From NCBI RefSeq assembly GCF_001186125.1, contig NW_014039556.1, positions 1 through 26,685 of the forward strand: DNA of 26,685 nt, read 5' to 3'. The notes under the pieces are model-generated. The model saw only the letters and a list, made by a program, of their open reading frames with translations, was not told where the DNA came from and made no database searches. Made by a program: the position numbers and the translations under genes. Origin of the DNA: Sphaeroforma arctica JP610. Lineage: Eukaryota; Opisthokonta; Ichthyosporea; Ichthyophonida. Positions 10,665 through 21,488 of this stretch are shown piece by piece (the stretch's first letter is position 1; every line of letters starts with the position of its first letter).

Positions 10665-11576
10665 AGGAACGACGTATTAAGGATAATAAGGCTTGACGCG
10701 TTAATACTTATAAGGCCTCAAATGGGAGAAACTAATGAGGATTGATGTCTTAGAATCAACAACGCTGCAAGTGGGGAAACCTTGTACGGTTAGATCGTTG
10801 AAACTGAAATCTGCTTCAAATGTGAAAAACCAAGAAGACTTGATACGATAAAACTATCAAGACTGGATACATTGATACTAATGAGACTATACGTTGTAGC
10901 TAATAACGCCTCAAAAGGGGAAACTAAATAAGACTTGATGTGTTATAACTGTAAAATACCTCTAATGGGGTAAGCTACTAAAGCCTGATGTGGTAAACTA
11001 ACAAAGCTTGATGCGTTGACATGTTAGGTCGATGCGTTGAAACTATAAAGATGATGAGAATAAATAATAACGCCTCAAATGGGGAAAAAACTAGATTAAA
11101 CTTAGAACTACAAAGGCTGGATGCGTTGAAACGAAAAGCCTGAATGCGTTATAACTAATAATGTCTCAAATGGGGAACCAACCGAAGCTATATAGCCAAA
11201 AATTATAAAACTTAAAAGTCTTTATGCATTAAAACTTATTAGACGATGTGTTATAGATAATAACCCTTCAAAAAGGAAAATCCAATATGGCTTGATGCGT
11301 TGAAACTACAATGGATTGATGCATGGAAACGAAAAAAGCTGTTGCGTAAATAGTCATGATTTGATGCGCAACAACGAATAAAACCTCAAATGGGAAAAAA
11401 ATCTATAAGATTCGAATTTTTTGAAACTAATAGGGCTTGAAGCGTTTAAAAGTAATCAGGCGGTGTGTTATAGCTAATTTCGCCTCAAATGTGAAAACAA
11501 ATAAAGCTAAAGGATTGATGCGTTGAAACTAAAATTGATGCGTTTGAACTAATAATCGATCGAATAAGACCTGATG
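10665..11576 (+). repeat. Diverged dyad-containing satellite, block B
   Basis: About 0.9 kb of the same degenerate monomer as block A, in the same orientation (for example AAGGCTTGACGCGTTAATAC near 10690 and CGCCTCAAATGGGGAAAAAA near 11070). Its right edge is cut cleanly at ...GACCTGATG (11576), where the next insertion begins. Confidence 0.85.
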
Positions 11577-13650
11577 GATCCTCTCTCTTCCACATTAAAT
11601 GATATTGCCTATGCTATATATTTAAATAGCTCACTAACAACGCGAATCCATAAGAAAAATGTGGCACAATTAAACACTCCTGCAACAATGCCTGCTCCTG
11701 CCCCTATCACGTCTCTATTGCAATTCCCAAAGACACTACTCCTGAAAAGTACAAATCACCCAATGTTTCTATACCTGGAAAGGAGCCTCCTCCATAAAGT
11801 TCCACCTCTGTGGTTAACGCCCTAATCAAAGTAGGCACCGCCCCAGTATCCATATATAACAATACTCCCCTACTTTACACACAGCCTCCCACTACAGCCC
11901 CGAGTCGCTTCTGGGCCGGCATAGCCCCACAGGACCTTGGATACCAGTATTCCTACTGGTAGCTAACTCTCATATGCTTTTCCAAGGTCAGCGTCGCGGT
12001 ACTAGCTCCTACTACACCTTGCATCTACAACAGCCGGCATCCATGTTGGACGCACACCAACACTGACCCTTTCCCCACTGCTTGTGTACCTGAAGTGCCT
12101 GCCACAGTATTTGAAACTAGCTTTTACCTAACGATTCTAGTGCTCTTTCTGGAGGTGCCATGTACGTCTAAAACTCACTTACAGGACCTGTATTTTGAAA
12201 TGGTGGATATTCAGTCTGCGTTTCTTGCTGACTCTCAGCTAGGCTTTTCTTTGTAGCTGCGGCCCTAACCTGAAAAGTACTTTTGATGATCCATATACTT
12301 GCAGTAAAAACATCCCGTATATATAGCTCTTTCATTTGTTTTTATATACCTTCCTTCCAACACCTGGTTCGTCTCATTTATTAACAAGGACCCCACTAGT
12401 ACAGCCTTCCTGAACTTTGTATTGTCCAAACTATATCTCAATGATTCGACCACCTTGGATATGCCTCCCACGTGGTATGCTGAAGGGTACATCTCGTTCT
12501 GGGACTCCGGTAGACTGTCCACTACTACCATCTTGATAGGGCCTCCATTTCCGTTGCTGCCTCTATTAATTCTTCATCCCATCCTGATACTGCTTCTTTT
12601 TCGCCCAGCATCACTGAGAACACCGCTTTTACAAACTGCATTGGACCACATTTAGTAGTTAAACCAAACATTGCCCTTCTGGAATCTCAAAAGCATGTCT
12701 TGAGACTCACACCTCTCTCAGACCAATCTTTTGTAAATATTTTAGTATTCAGCATAAACTTCAATTCCAGCAACCTTTTTGTCAAGAACCCTTCGTAATT
12801 CAAGTTAGTGAATTCTTCAAAATACATGTGTCGCAATCCAGTATTTCTCTCTAGCTCCACTATCAAAGTCCTGACAATGTTGTCTGACACTTCAGAAACG
12901 GTTTCAAAGTCTTTGATATGCTGCAAACTGTTGCCTTACTCCACGCTGGCGATTTGAAGTCTTCCGGAATCAATTCATGCACCAGACAATTCACCTCGGG
13001 AGATAGTGCTTCATGAAATCTCATCTCTCATCTTCCCACACTCCCTACTATCCAGGCCCCCTGCTGGAATATAATTCCTTCTACTCGTCTGACTGCCGTG
13101 CCTTGGTACCACAAATAGGCTTTCCAACGGAGATACAGCAGACATCTTAGCCTACTATAGTAATATGCTAAGCCACTTATTACCTTTGCAACAAGTACAA
13201 TAAATAAACTCCAAGAGTTCAAAAGAGATTGCCAGTCGTATACACTATATAACCTGGGCAAACTCTAATATTTAAAATAAATAACAAGTTGTATGACCTG
13301 GCATGCACAATTCCCGGCCCTCGCTTTTAATAGTGTGTCTGCCACTATTTAAAGTCTCCAGCCGATATTCAAGAAATAGACCTGGCGACTCCAGGTCTAC
13401 TTATCGAACCTCATAGTCTGTATTACTTTCTACTGCCATCTTTATCTCTCAATAAGCTCACCTCTAAGTTCTTTACTTAATGGCTGGCTAAAAGAATGTT
13501 TCTAACCATCACGTTGCCTAGCTTATGTCGTATACATTTACTACATCTGAAAGTTGTGGCATATTTAATTCGTAGACTTATCACTTTGATCGTCGATCAC
13601 TTTTTAACATACAGCACTCATTTCTATTCCAAAATGTTCCACACATAGTA
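11577..13650 (-). mobile_element. LTR-retroelement gag-protease fossil with 4-bp target duplication
   Basis: This roughly 2.07-kb insertion sits inside the satellite in minus orientation. Parts in order along its own strand are: gag-like ORF fragments (about 13261-12265), a degenerate zinc-knuckle-like segment near 12300 (CFYCKYMDH), and an aspartic-protease-like active site DTGA near 11820-11850. No reverse transcriptase lies within these borders and no terminal repeats are evident. It is broken, with multiple breaks. The satellite reads GATG immediately before (11573-11576) and again immediately after (13651-13654), a 4-bp duplication as expected for integrase-mediated insertion. It is younger than the satellite but still old. 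Confidence 0.5.
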
Positions 13651-14085
13651 GATGCGTTGAAACTAAGAGCTTCAAGTTAGGGCTTCAAATGAGGAAAACT
13701 ATTTTTTTTTTTTAAACAGTAACGTTGCAAATGTCGAATACTAAAAAAGCTTGTGTTATAGGTCATAGCGCTTTAAATGGCGAACACTGATACGACTTCA
13801 TGCGCTAAATCAAATAAGTCGTGATGCGTTGAAATTAGTAACGCTTTAAATGGGGAAAACAAATAATACACGATGCGTATAAACTAAGATGGCTTGATGC
13901 GTTTACCCTAATAATGCTATTGAAGGGGATGACTAATAAGGTTTAATTTGTTTAAAAAACAAAAACAAAAAAAAACAACTTGATGGAATATAACAAATAA
14001 GGAATGATGCGTTAAAGCTATCAAGACTTGATGTGGGAAAACTTACAGGACTGGAAGTGATAAAACTATTAGGGCTTGATGCGTT
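13651..14085 (+). repeat. Diverged dyad-containing satellite, block C
   Basis: The satellite resumes at GATGCGTTGAAACTAAG and continues about 0.43 kb in the same orientation, ending at GGGCTTGATGCGTT (14085). It contains a T-run and A-rich interruptions. The join to block B across the fossil restores the consensus phase, showing A, B and C were once one array. Confidence 0.85.
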
Positions 14086-14211
14086 TTCTAATGCCAATAT
14101 CCAGAGCGAATACGCCATGTATATTGACTTCCCTTGTGCTGCGGTCTTGCAACCAGTCAAAACGGCAGCCGCTTACTTCTAGAAGATCGTACCGTGTAGA
14201 TTCCAAGGGTC

Positions 14212-14517
14212 ATGTACAGTACATCTTGTGTTGGGTTGTTTATACTAGGTCTGGCCAGTTTATTCGTTAATGCACCCTTTTCAGGTATATGCAGCGACAA
14301 TAGTTTGGCAACCAGTTTGCCTGAAGTAAATATGAAGAAAATTTGCTCTAATAATAACAAAATGCGAAAAGGGAACGCTTTTAGCATTTTCAGGGACGTA
14401 TGCGCCGCCTTATATATGCAATACTTGTTATCACAGTATTTTAATGATGACACGACCAATAGCAGTACAGAGCTATCACAGTATATGCAGATAGCAAGCT
14501 CCAGACGCGCCGGTTAA
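14212..14517 (+). CDS. Unassigned ORF next to satellite (doubtful)
   Basis: A 101-codon plus-strand ORF lies between the end of the satellite (14085) and the CCT5 3' end (14771). Its N-terminal part is hydrophobic (CVGLFILGLASLFV), resembling a signal or membrane segment. The remainder is polar, with a lysine/asparagine stretch. I recognise no family, promoter or splice context, and an overlapping minus-strand ORF of similar length exists. It may be chance. It could instead be a genuine exon of an unknown gene. Confidence 0.15.
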   Translation: MYSTSCVGLFILGLASLFVNAPFSGICSDNSLATSLPEVNMKKICSNNNKMRKGNAFSIFRDVCAALYMQYLLSQYFNDDTTNSSTELSQYMQIASSRRAG

Positions 14518-14770
14518 ATCTTTAAGTTCCCATGCACATCCGGATTGGTACAAAGATAGATATAGTACTCAAGCCCAACCTGAGAAACATACATCGACTA
14601 CAATCCAAAGCCATCACAGTTGAATTCCTATTGAAGAAGGTATAGCCATCTTTCGAGGTAAGTGTCTTATACTATCGAATCACGATCAACCCACATTGGC
14701 TTAGCCTAGTGTCGAAACAGTGTATAGTACTCTGGCAGGTATATTTAAAATTTAGTGACAATATTTATAT

Positions 14771-17700
14771 TTAAATGAAACCAGCATTTCGTTCGGGGAC
14801 CACCACGTCGTCGATTTTGAGAATCATCTTCACCAGCTGCGCAGCAAGCATAATCTGTTGCTTCTTACCGATCAAGGTCTCTACTACGTTGTGCTTCTTC
14901 ATATCTGTAGGTGGTCACCCAATGTATATAATCGTGAAGAAATAATGAGACTCAAGATGTATAGTTTCTGAGGCATCTCAACTGATGGAGGGCATGTAAC
15001 GCGCAACGTACTGAGAAAAATATGTTGTTTTAAGATTTATCAGTGGGCGACCGGTACATACTTGCAACACCATTATATCATTTGCGCACAGCTTGAATAT
15101 TATAATATTCGAGTACTTGGAAAATTTGGTGCCGCAAAAGTTGAATTAATTTACCAACGCCTTTTTTTTGGCCATTGTGGCCAGAACACGCAGCAAACAG
15201 CAACTTTGTGGCGACAACACTCATACTCGTCTAACAACGCCGTGCAAAACAGTATGACGCGTGAAACGATCACACGTTGATCAATCCTGTGTAAATTGCC
15301 GAGCTCATGATACAAGCAAACATACCGTAACTGCCGTTCTGCATACAGTCCACTCCCAGACGAGGATTATTCTGAGCCACTTGTTGGGATTTGATGTCCG
15401 CAATAAGCCCAATTGCAGCAAGACCAGAATTATCCGCCAACGCGATAGGAATAGCCTCTAACGCGTCTCCGAAGGCGCGTAACGCGTACTGCTCTACATT
15501 CGAGATCTGTGACGATGATGCAAGAAAAGAGCATTCTCAGATGATAAGCACGCTCAGCAAAAAGTGCAGGTCAACTGTCTCTGCAGAGAATTCAGAACTA
15601 TGAAGGTGCAACGCATGCAAGGAAGCTGCTGAGAAATGAATTCGAGATTACAATAATACAACAATCTCTCCAATACGCCGAAACGAGAATGAAGTGACCC
15701 CACATTAGAGGCCAAACCATGCAGCTATAGCGAAACACGCACCTTGTCAGCCTCCTCCTGGAGCTTGAGTGCACAGGAAAGCTCCGCAGAACCGCCGCCA
15801 TAGACAATACGATTGTCCTTGACCAGATTGCGCACCACACACAAGGCATCGTGGATACTTCTCTTCGCCTCCTCGATCACCATCTTGTTACCACCGCGTA
15901 CGAAGATGGTTACGGCCCGCGAGTTGGCACACTCCTCAATCACCAGCATACGCTCCTTGGATGTTCCGAAGACCATCTCCCGCACATGCCCCGCTGACCC
16001 CAGCTTCTCGGCTGTGAGTTCGCTGAAGCGCGGCACGATGCGCCCCCCGGTGGCGATGGCAATTAATTCGATTTCTGAATTAGTTCCAAGTGTGAAAAAG
16101 TGCGATGGCAATTAGTTGTCAGCAATGTGCATTTCCACAATCCAAGAGACGCATGGATTCGTATTCGCTGAGTTGACGTATACTATTGTCAATACGTCCG
16201 AGATATTGTGACACCGAGAGGGGTGTGGTACCTTCTAGTATATGCAAGGGAAATTGGTAGTCGAACACAAATAGCGATAGACATCAGCCCGCATATGCAG
16301 ACAAACAGCGCTATAGGTACGATGATGTGAGAAAACGGTCGTGGCCTTATTAGGACCAAGCATACGAATGTACTATGCATTCGTATGGCAAATTGCATTA
16401 TCACGAGAGCAGAGAGAATATCATCACCGTACTACAACGACAAGAGACACCTCGTGGGCTTATTTTTCAGACAATGGCAAGACATGACAAACCAAAATAT
16501 CAATAGGTGACGGAACACGATTAATCATTGTACATTCAATGCCGTTCAAAAAGTCTAAGTATACGTGCTGACCCAGATAGCCATATCGACTTGGGAAGAT
16601 ATATCAAAATCAACCTTAACGCCTTCCGCGATTGATGTTTTCTATCGATTCGACTATTATAGTAAACCAGGCGCACAACAGAAAGAGGGCTTAGTGTTGA
16701 TTATCACTTCACCGTGTAAGACAAACAACGAACACAAAATCTATGGTACAGCATATAGCACACACTAGAAGGTACTTCACAAGACATGTATATGCACATC
16801 AAACATATTGATCCGATGCATATACACCAAAAAGTAAGCAATATATTTAAGAGTTTTCAGGCACGGACATGCAGAACTGACACACCGACAAGCTGTACAT
16901 CACCACACGCACTCTACCTACCAGGTCCTCCCACCCAGCGCACAGCGGGTAGCTTATTCTGCAGCAGCAAATGGTTAGCTTCGTCATCGAAGCCCCACTG
17001 GCATATAACTAAATTCGCACCAGCCTTCTTACAGTCGTTGATCATCTCCTCGAACTTCTCGCGTTCGTACTCTTGCAGCGCTTTGTAATCTGCGGCAGAC
17101 GACACTGTGAGCGTGTTCTTTGTCTTGGGCTTAGGAGGCTCGAAGGGGCAGGTCAGGATGGCGATCTTGGCATCACGCACTTCCTTGGGCTGTAGGTGTA
17201 TGGGTATGAATAAACTTGAGTGAATGCAAAAGATATATATATATACATATACATATGCACAAAGAACAAGTAATTGGGTGCGGGTAACAGTGACGAGGAT
17301 GATGCACTGTAGACAGCTGCACACACACACACAGCGACATAGAAAAAAAAGGAACACAACCGTTGAGGTAAAACCTGCTACGGTTGCTCACGTGCACGCG
17401 TTAATGTGGGAACGAACTCTCGGAGCCACTACGAATGATGCTGTCTTCAAAAAGAGATCATCACTATTCAAAACGGCAGCCATTAACCCACCATCGCATG
17501 AGCACATGCTACTGTATAGCACAGAAAATGTCTATTTCGCATGGGATCGCAAACACACAGGTACGTCACTGACACATGCTGGTATGTACAATCGACGGCA
17601 GGAGAACATATCCTAAGGCTTTACATACACATAACTTCTATCCAATCAGACGAAGACTACATTTAGACAACTACTTGTAGTATACACATACGGACAAGCT

Positions 17701-20671
17701 TCTCCCAGCAGCACTCGCTTGTACCCCGTAGGGCTTTACATACACATAACTTCTATCCAACCAAACGAAGACTACATTAAGATAACTACTTGTAGTGTAC
17801 ACATACGGACAAGCTTCTCCCAGCAGCACTAGCTTATACCCCGTAGCGTGTGAACAGAAAAAAACACACAACAAAATTCGCTCCGCAGAATGCACCTATC
17901 AGACAAAGAGCACTGCACTTTCAAATAACAAACACTCCCATATCTATCAAAATTCTGTGGACTTCCCAGCATACTACCCTACGCGGTCATAATAAAGATA
18001 AACTTAAAGCTACATACCATCTGGGGGTGTGAGAAGTCCTTGTCGATTACAACACCATGTACCAGCTGTGTGTCCTCCATCTTGCCGCTCGTCTTCCCGT
18101 CCAGCTTGATTAGTTCAAAGTCTACGTCCTTTCGTTCTAAATCCGCGACCGACAACACCGCGTCTACCGCGATCTCGGCGATCTGTCTATGGCATTTGTT
18201 GACGATCTTAGATCCCAGCGTCGTCATGGCAACACTTACTAACGGTTCCTTCTCCGCTGCATCTATCTTAATTGTATCTGAGATGCTATCTAGGTGATCA
18301 CTCACAATCTTCGCCGCCATTTCGTACCCATCAGCCACACGGATTGGGTGTATTCCTCTGTCCAGAAGAGACTCTGCTTGTTCTAACAGTGCTCCAGCCA
18401 GCACCACCACCCCCGTCGTCCCGTCGCCAATCTCGTCGTCTTGTGATGTCGACAGTTGCACCAGTAGTTTCGCAATTTGGTTATTTACGTCCTGTGATCA
18501 GCGTGTGCCCAGATGGATCCATAAGTACGTGCACGAATGCAGACGCCGTCCGTGGACTCACATTACACTGCAAGACTTGGCATTAAACAATAGCACACAG
18601 ACAATACTAACCATACAAAAGCTAAACTATTTAATCCAACGCCTCGAAGGTGTACAACACACCACTCAACGAAACCAGCACGAGCCTGTAACACCCATAC
18701 CATTTTCTTCAGGATGGTAGCCCCATCGTTTGTAACCGTCACATCTCCATCTGAGCTGACCATCATCTTGTCCAAGCCTTTAGGACCCAATGACGTGCGC
18801 AGGATACCAGCCACACTTCGAGCGGCCATGATATGTGACTGCAAATCAAGAGATAGAGATACTACTTATAAGTCACAGGTAACTTTACGCCCCAAATCCC
18901 GTGCGGGTGTGTCGAGTATGGAATACTGGCATACATATGGGGGCGCATTCACCAGTGATACGACATCTAGACAAACAAAGGAGCACACGTAAGCAGTGCA
19001 CAAGGACCAGAGGTATAGAATAATTGTAATGCAACTGTATATTACTACTATGTTATCTCCCGTACCATCATGAGGGTGCACTGCATATAACGTTTATATA
19101 TATCCGTAAATGAAGGACAGCAGCATACACAAGTAGAACGAAGTATGTCGTGGTCGCGGATTGGGCGTGCACAATTAACGATACCAGTGCACAAAAGGAG
19201 CACGAGAAAAGTGGACAATGTACTGTTTGACTTGTTTAGCAGATACGCGGCAGTTCACGAGGATGGGGCAAAAGCTAGATGAATACACGAGAATGGGGCA
19301 AAAGCTAGATGAATACACGAGAATGGGGCAGAATCTAATGAACACACGAGAGGATGGGGCAAAAGCTAGATGCGACCATGTCAAAACAACTCGGGAGACC
19401 GAATGGAGCCCGATACACCCTCAGGTCCGTAATAACAAACGAGGTGTCTAGACACAGTAATACTTAGCCCCCCCCCCATCTTGCACTATACTCCTATCGC
19501 GAAACAGTTATCGTGCTGTCTACGTAATCTTTAAATGAATGACAATCACGATAGGAAAACAATACAACCACGACTGCCCACAGTCCATGTTCACACTAAG
19601 CTCGTTCGTTGATTATAAAGAGGCATGACGATGATAGAAACGATGATATACACACAAGAGGATGGCATACAGCTCACTACCAACGACTATATATATATAG
19701 AGAATCCACACCATAATGAATCCAGAACAGTTGTGGATACTATAGATTAAATAATGTATTATGACACGACGAACTCTATCAGCCCTTTATTCATCCAGAG
19801 TGAAAGTGTCTACGCCGATCTATACCAATGAGCATGCATATAGAGTGCACAGGATACAGGTTTATGACAGGCATGCAATGGTATGAAATGAATATTGTTA
19901 TCTTCAACATCAGAAAGGAAGTATATGGCTGTCACCAATAGGTTCAAAATAAATGCAGGGCGTCTACTAGTGCACACATTATCCAAATCCTATTCAACAT
20001 GATGCTGCACGTGCACTAAACACATAAGTATATATTTCTAGACGTAAGCAAAGAAGACTTTAGAAGGAAACAACAGGAGCACGAAGGAAGCATTGTATTA
20101 GATCATATATTGTCATTGGCATGATAGATACTCATTGTCTCTATTTGCCCGAAAGAGTGTGGATTGTAGCGAACATATATGAGATCTGATATGGAGTGAT
20201 AGGTGTCTGCTCATACTAGGATGTATTCCACTCGTAGATGCCTATATGTTCCACTATTTGACCAACAGTTTGGCTGTACGCGATCAGACTCGCAGGCTAG
20301 AGCCCAGCATAGCTTTTCTTTCCATTCTGATCGACCTGAGTAGTATGGTCGATCTTCGATATTGATATAGTACTTGTATACGTTCTCTAACCGACCACAT
20401 TGATACCTTTATTTGACCCCATATGCATGTGTAATTCAAACAACGCGCTATTTGCGATGCATTATAAGTTATCGCACTGCTTAAGCCAAAACATAACCGA
20501 CACAACGAAATATGTACACGTACACTGTGCATCACATATCACATGTCTCGTTGTAACATTGACATCAAAAGCACCTACCTTTTGTGCATCCAACCCCGTC
20601 AAGCGCTTCTTCTGCTCCTGATCACGGATGATGATGAAAGGGCGGCCATACTCGTCATATACCAAACTCAT
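14771..20671 (-). CDS. CCT5: T-complex protein 1 subunit epsilon (CCT5), 7 exons
   Basis: CCT5 is one of eight paralogous subunits of the cytosolic CCT/TRiC double-ring chaperonin, which folds actin, tubulin and WD-repeat proteins using ATP. Minus-strand exons are 20671-20579, 18838-18701, 18491-18018, 17189-16922, 16074-15743, 15506-15326 and 14904-14771. All introns are GT-AG and phases agree, for 539 aa (human 541). The start [15 protein letters not shown] matches the epsilon-specific N-terminus. Seen in order: [12 protein letters not shown] (residues 46-57) and TNDGAT (67-72) of the nucleotide pocket, GDGTT (99-103), epsilon-specific FEPPKPKTK (about 251-259), [16 protein letters not shown] (384-387), YGGG (416-419), and [17 protein letters not shown] near the C-terminus. 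No break or missing key residue is visible, so it looks functional. It diverges from PHB1 across 817 bp. No AATAAA was found just past the stop. Confidence 0.97.
14905..15325 (-). other. CCT5 intron 6
   Basis: A 421-bp intron with a GTATGT donor and a CTACAG acceptor, phase 1. It includes a perfect 16-bp palindrome GAATATTATAATATTC (15095-15110). Nothing else is recognised. Confidence 0.9.
16075..16921 (-). other. CCT5 intron 4 with a perfect hairpin
   Basis: An 847-bp intron with a GTAGGT donor and an ATTCAG acceptor, phase 1. At 16361-16387 it has a perfect 10-bp inverted repeat, CATACGAATG then CATTCGTATG, around a 7-nt loop. No coding sequence or RNA gene is recognised. Confidence 0.9.
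17190..18017 (-). other. CCT5 intron 3
   Basis: An 828-bp phase-0 intron with a GTATGT donor and a CTACAG acceptor. It contains TA and CA microsatellites (about 17233-17335 on the plus strand) and the 115-bp tandem duplication listed separately. ORFs that run through here are read-through from exon 4. Confidence 0.9.
17617..17846. repeat. 115-bp tandem duplication in CCT5 intron 3
   Basis: Two adjacent copies (17617-17731 and 17732-17846) begin GGCTTTACATACACATAACT and end CCCCGTAG. They differ at only a handful of positions, so the duplication is fairly recent. It lies wholly inside the intron and carries no known motif. Confidence 0.93.
18839..20578 (-). other. CCT5 intron 1 (long)
   Basis: At 1740 bp this is the longest CCT5 intron, lying directly after the 31-codon first exon (donor GTAGGT, acceptor TTGCAG, phase 0). 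Apart from the 30-bp repeats at 19257-19373 and a C-run at about 19469-19478, I see no gene, RNA or transposon in it. Confidence 0.9.
19257..19373. repeat. 30-bp tandem repeat in CCT5 intron 1
   Basis: Four head-to-tail units of about 30 bp with core GATGGGGCAAAAGCTAGATG and spacer AATACACGA. Units 1 and 2 are nearly identical, while 3 and 4 have small changes. The length, a multiple of 3, makes a plus-strand frame with repeated [10 protein letters not shown], which is not a gene. Confidence 0.9.
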
Positions 20672-21488
20672 GATGCCCGTTAGATGTATATACTATATTC
20701 ACCCAAAAGTATAGCAATACTATATACAATCACCCAAATGTATAGCAATACTATATATATATACAATCACCTAAATGTATACCAATATTATATACAATCA
20801 CCTATAGGTATTAGCTAAGCGTATATACGGACAGCTTCCTTGTTACTGCTTCCTCTATATGCGCTTATACGTAGTTGGTTGGTATGTGTCTAAAAGTGCT
20901 GTGATTGTTTCTACGCAAAGGAAAGTGTCACAAAGTACACCACGCGCCTGTCAAGGAGCAAGCGAAGACCTCCAATATATCGCAAATTATCAATGTCGTA
21001 AATATTTACGACATACAAAGGCTGCTTTTTATTGTATATTTACTCTACAATAAAGTGAGAGAAATACGCGAACATCCTATTTATATTTTAACTTTTGTCC
21101 TAAAATTCGGAGTTCACCTTAGATTTATACATTTGGTCTGATTCTATTTGTCCTAATTCGTTGCACAGTGCCCACGGCGAGAATTGCGTATAAACATAAT
21201 TATGAGGAGTACCTGATGACAATCAAATTTGGTGACCCAAATCCCGATTTCAATACCTACGAATTTAGGAATGGGGTTACGAGCTAGTGTGAGTATCATG
21301 ACACTCATCGCGTGGACTTTGACTTGCCTGGGGGCAATCGATAATAGTATTCGACAATCGACACACACCTGAAACTCGGCACGGACAAAAAAAGTTAACA
21401 GCAACACGCTGCTTTTGGATACGTACACATACGCACCCACAACCGGTTGTTGATACAAGACACATAACATACTCATAGTATATACACC
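20672..21488. promoter_or_regulatory. Divergent CCT5/PHB1 intergenic region
   Basis: CCT5 (minus) and PHB1 (plus) start codons face away from each other across 817 bp with no other gene between, so this segment must hold both promoters and 5' leaders. The CCT5-proximal part is a TA-rich tandem repeat. The middle (about 21040-21130) is AT-rich. The PHB1-proximal 250 bp is of more even composition. I cannot identify a specific transcription-factor site, and a short ORF at 20859-21053 has no support. Confidence 0.6.
20690..20818. repeat. Degenerate ~31-bp tandem repeat beside the CCT5 start
   Basis: Four degenerate copies of a unit like TATATACAATCACCCAAATG + TATAGCAATAC start about 20 bp upstream of the CCT5 ATG. 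The third is lengthened by extra TA steps. This would place them in the 5' leader or core promoter. Repeat-length changes here could affect CCT5 expression, though that is speculation. Confidence 0.8.

Noticed and set aside
16914-17357. 147-aa minus-strand ORF with a hydrophobic N-terminus (possible membrane protein)
   Set aside because: The C-terminal part is CCT5 exon 4. The hydrophobic N-terminus is read-through into intron 3, upstream of a clear CTACAG acceptor.
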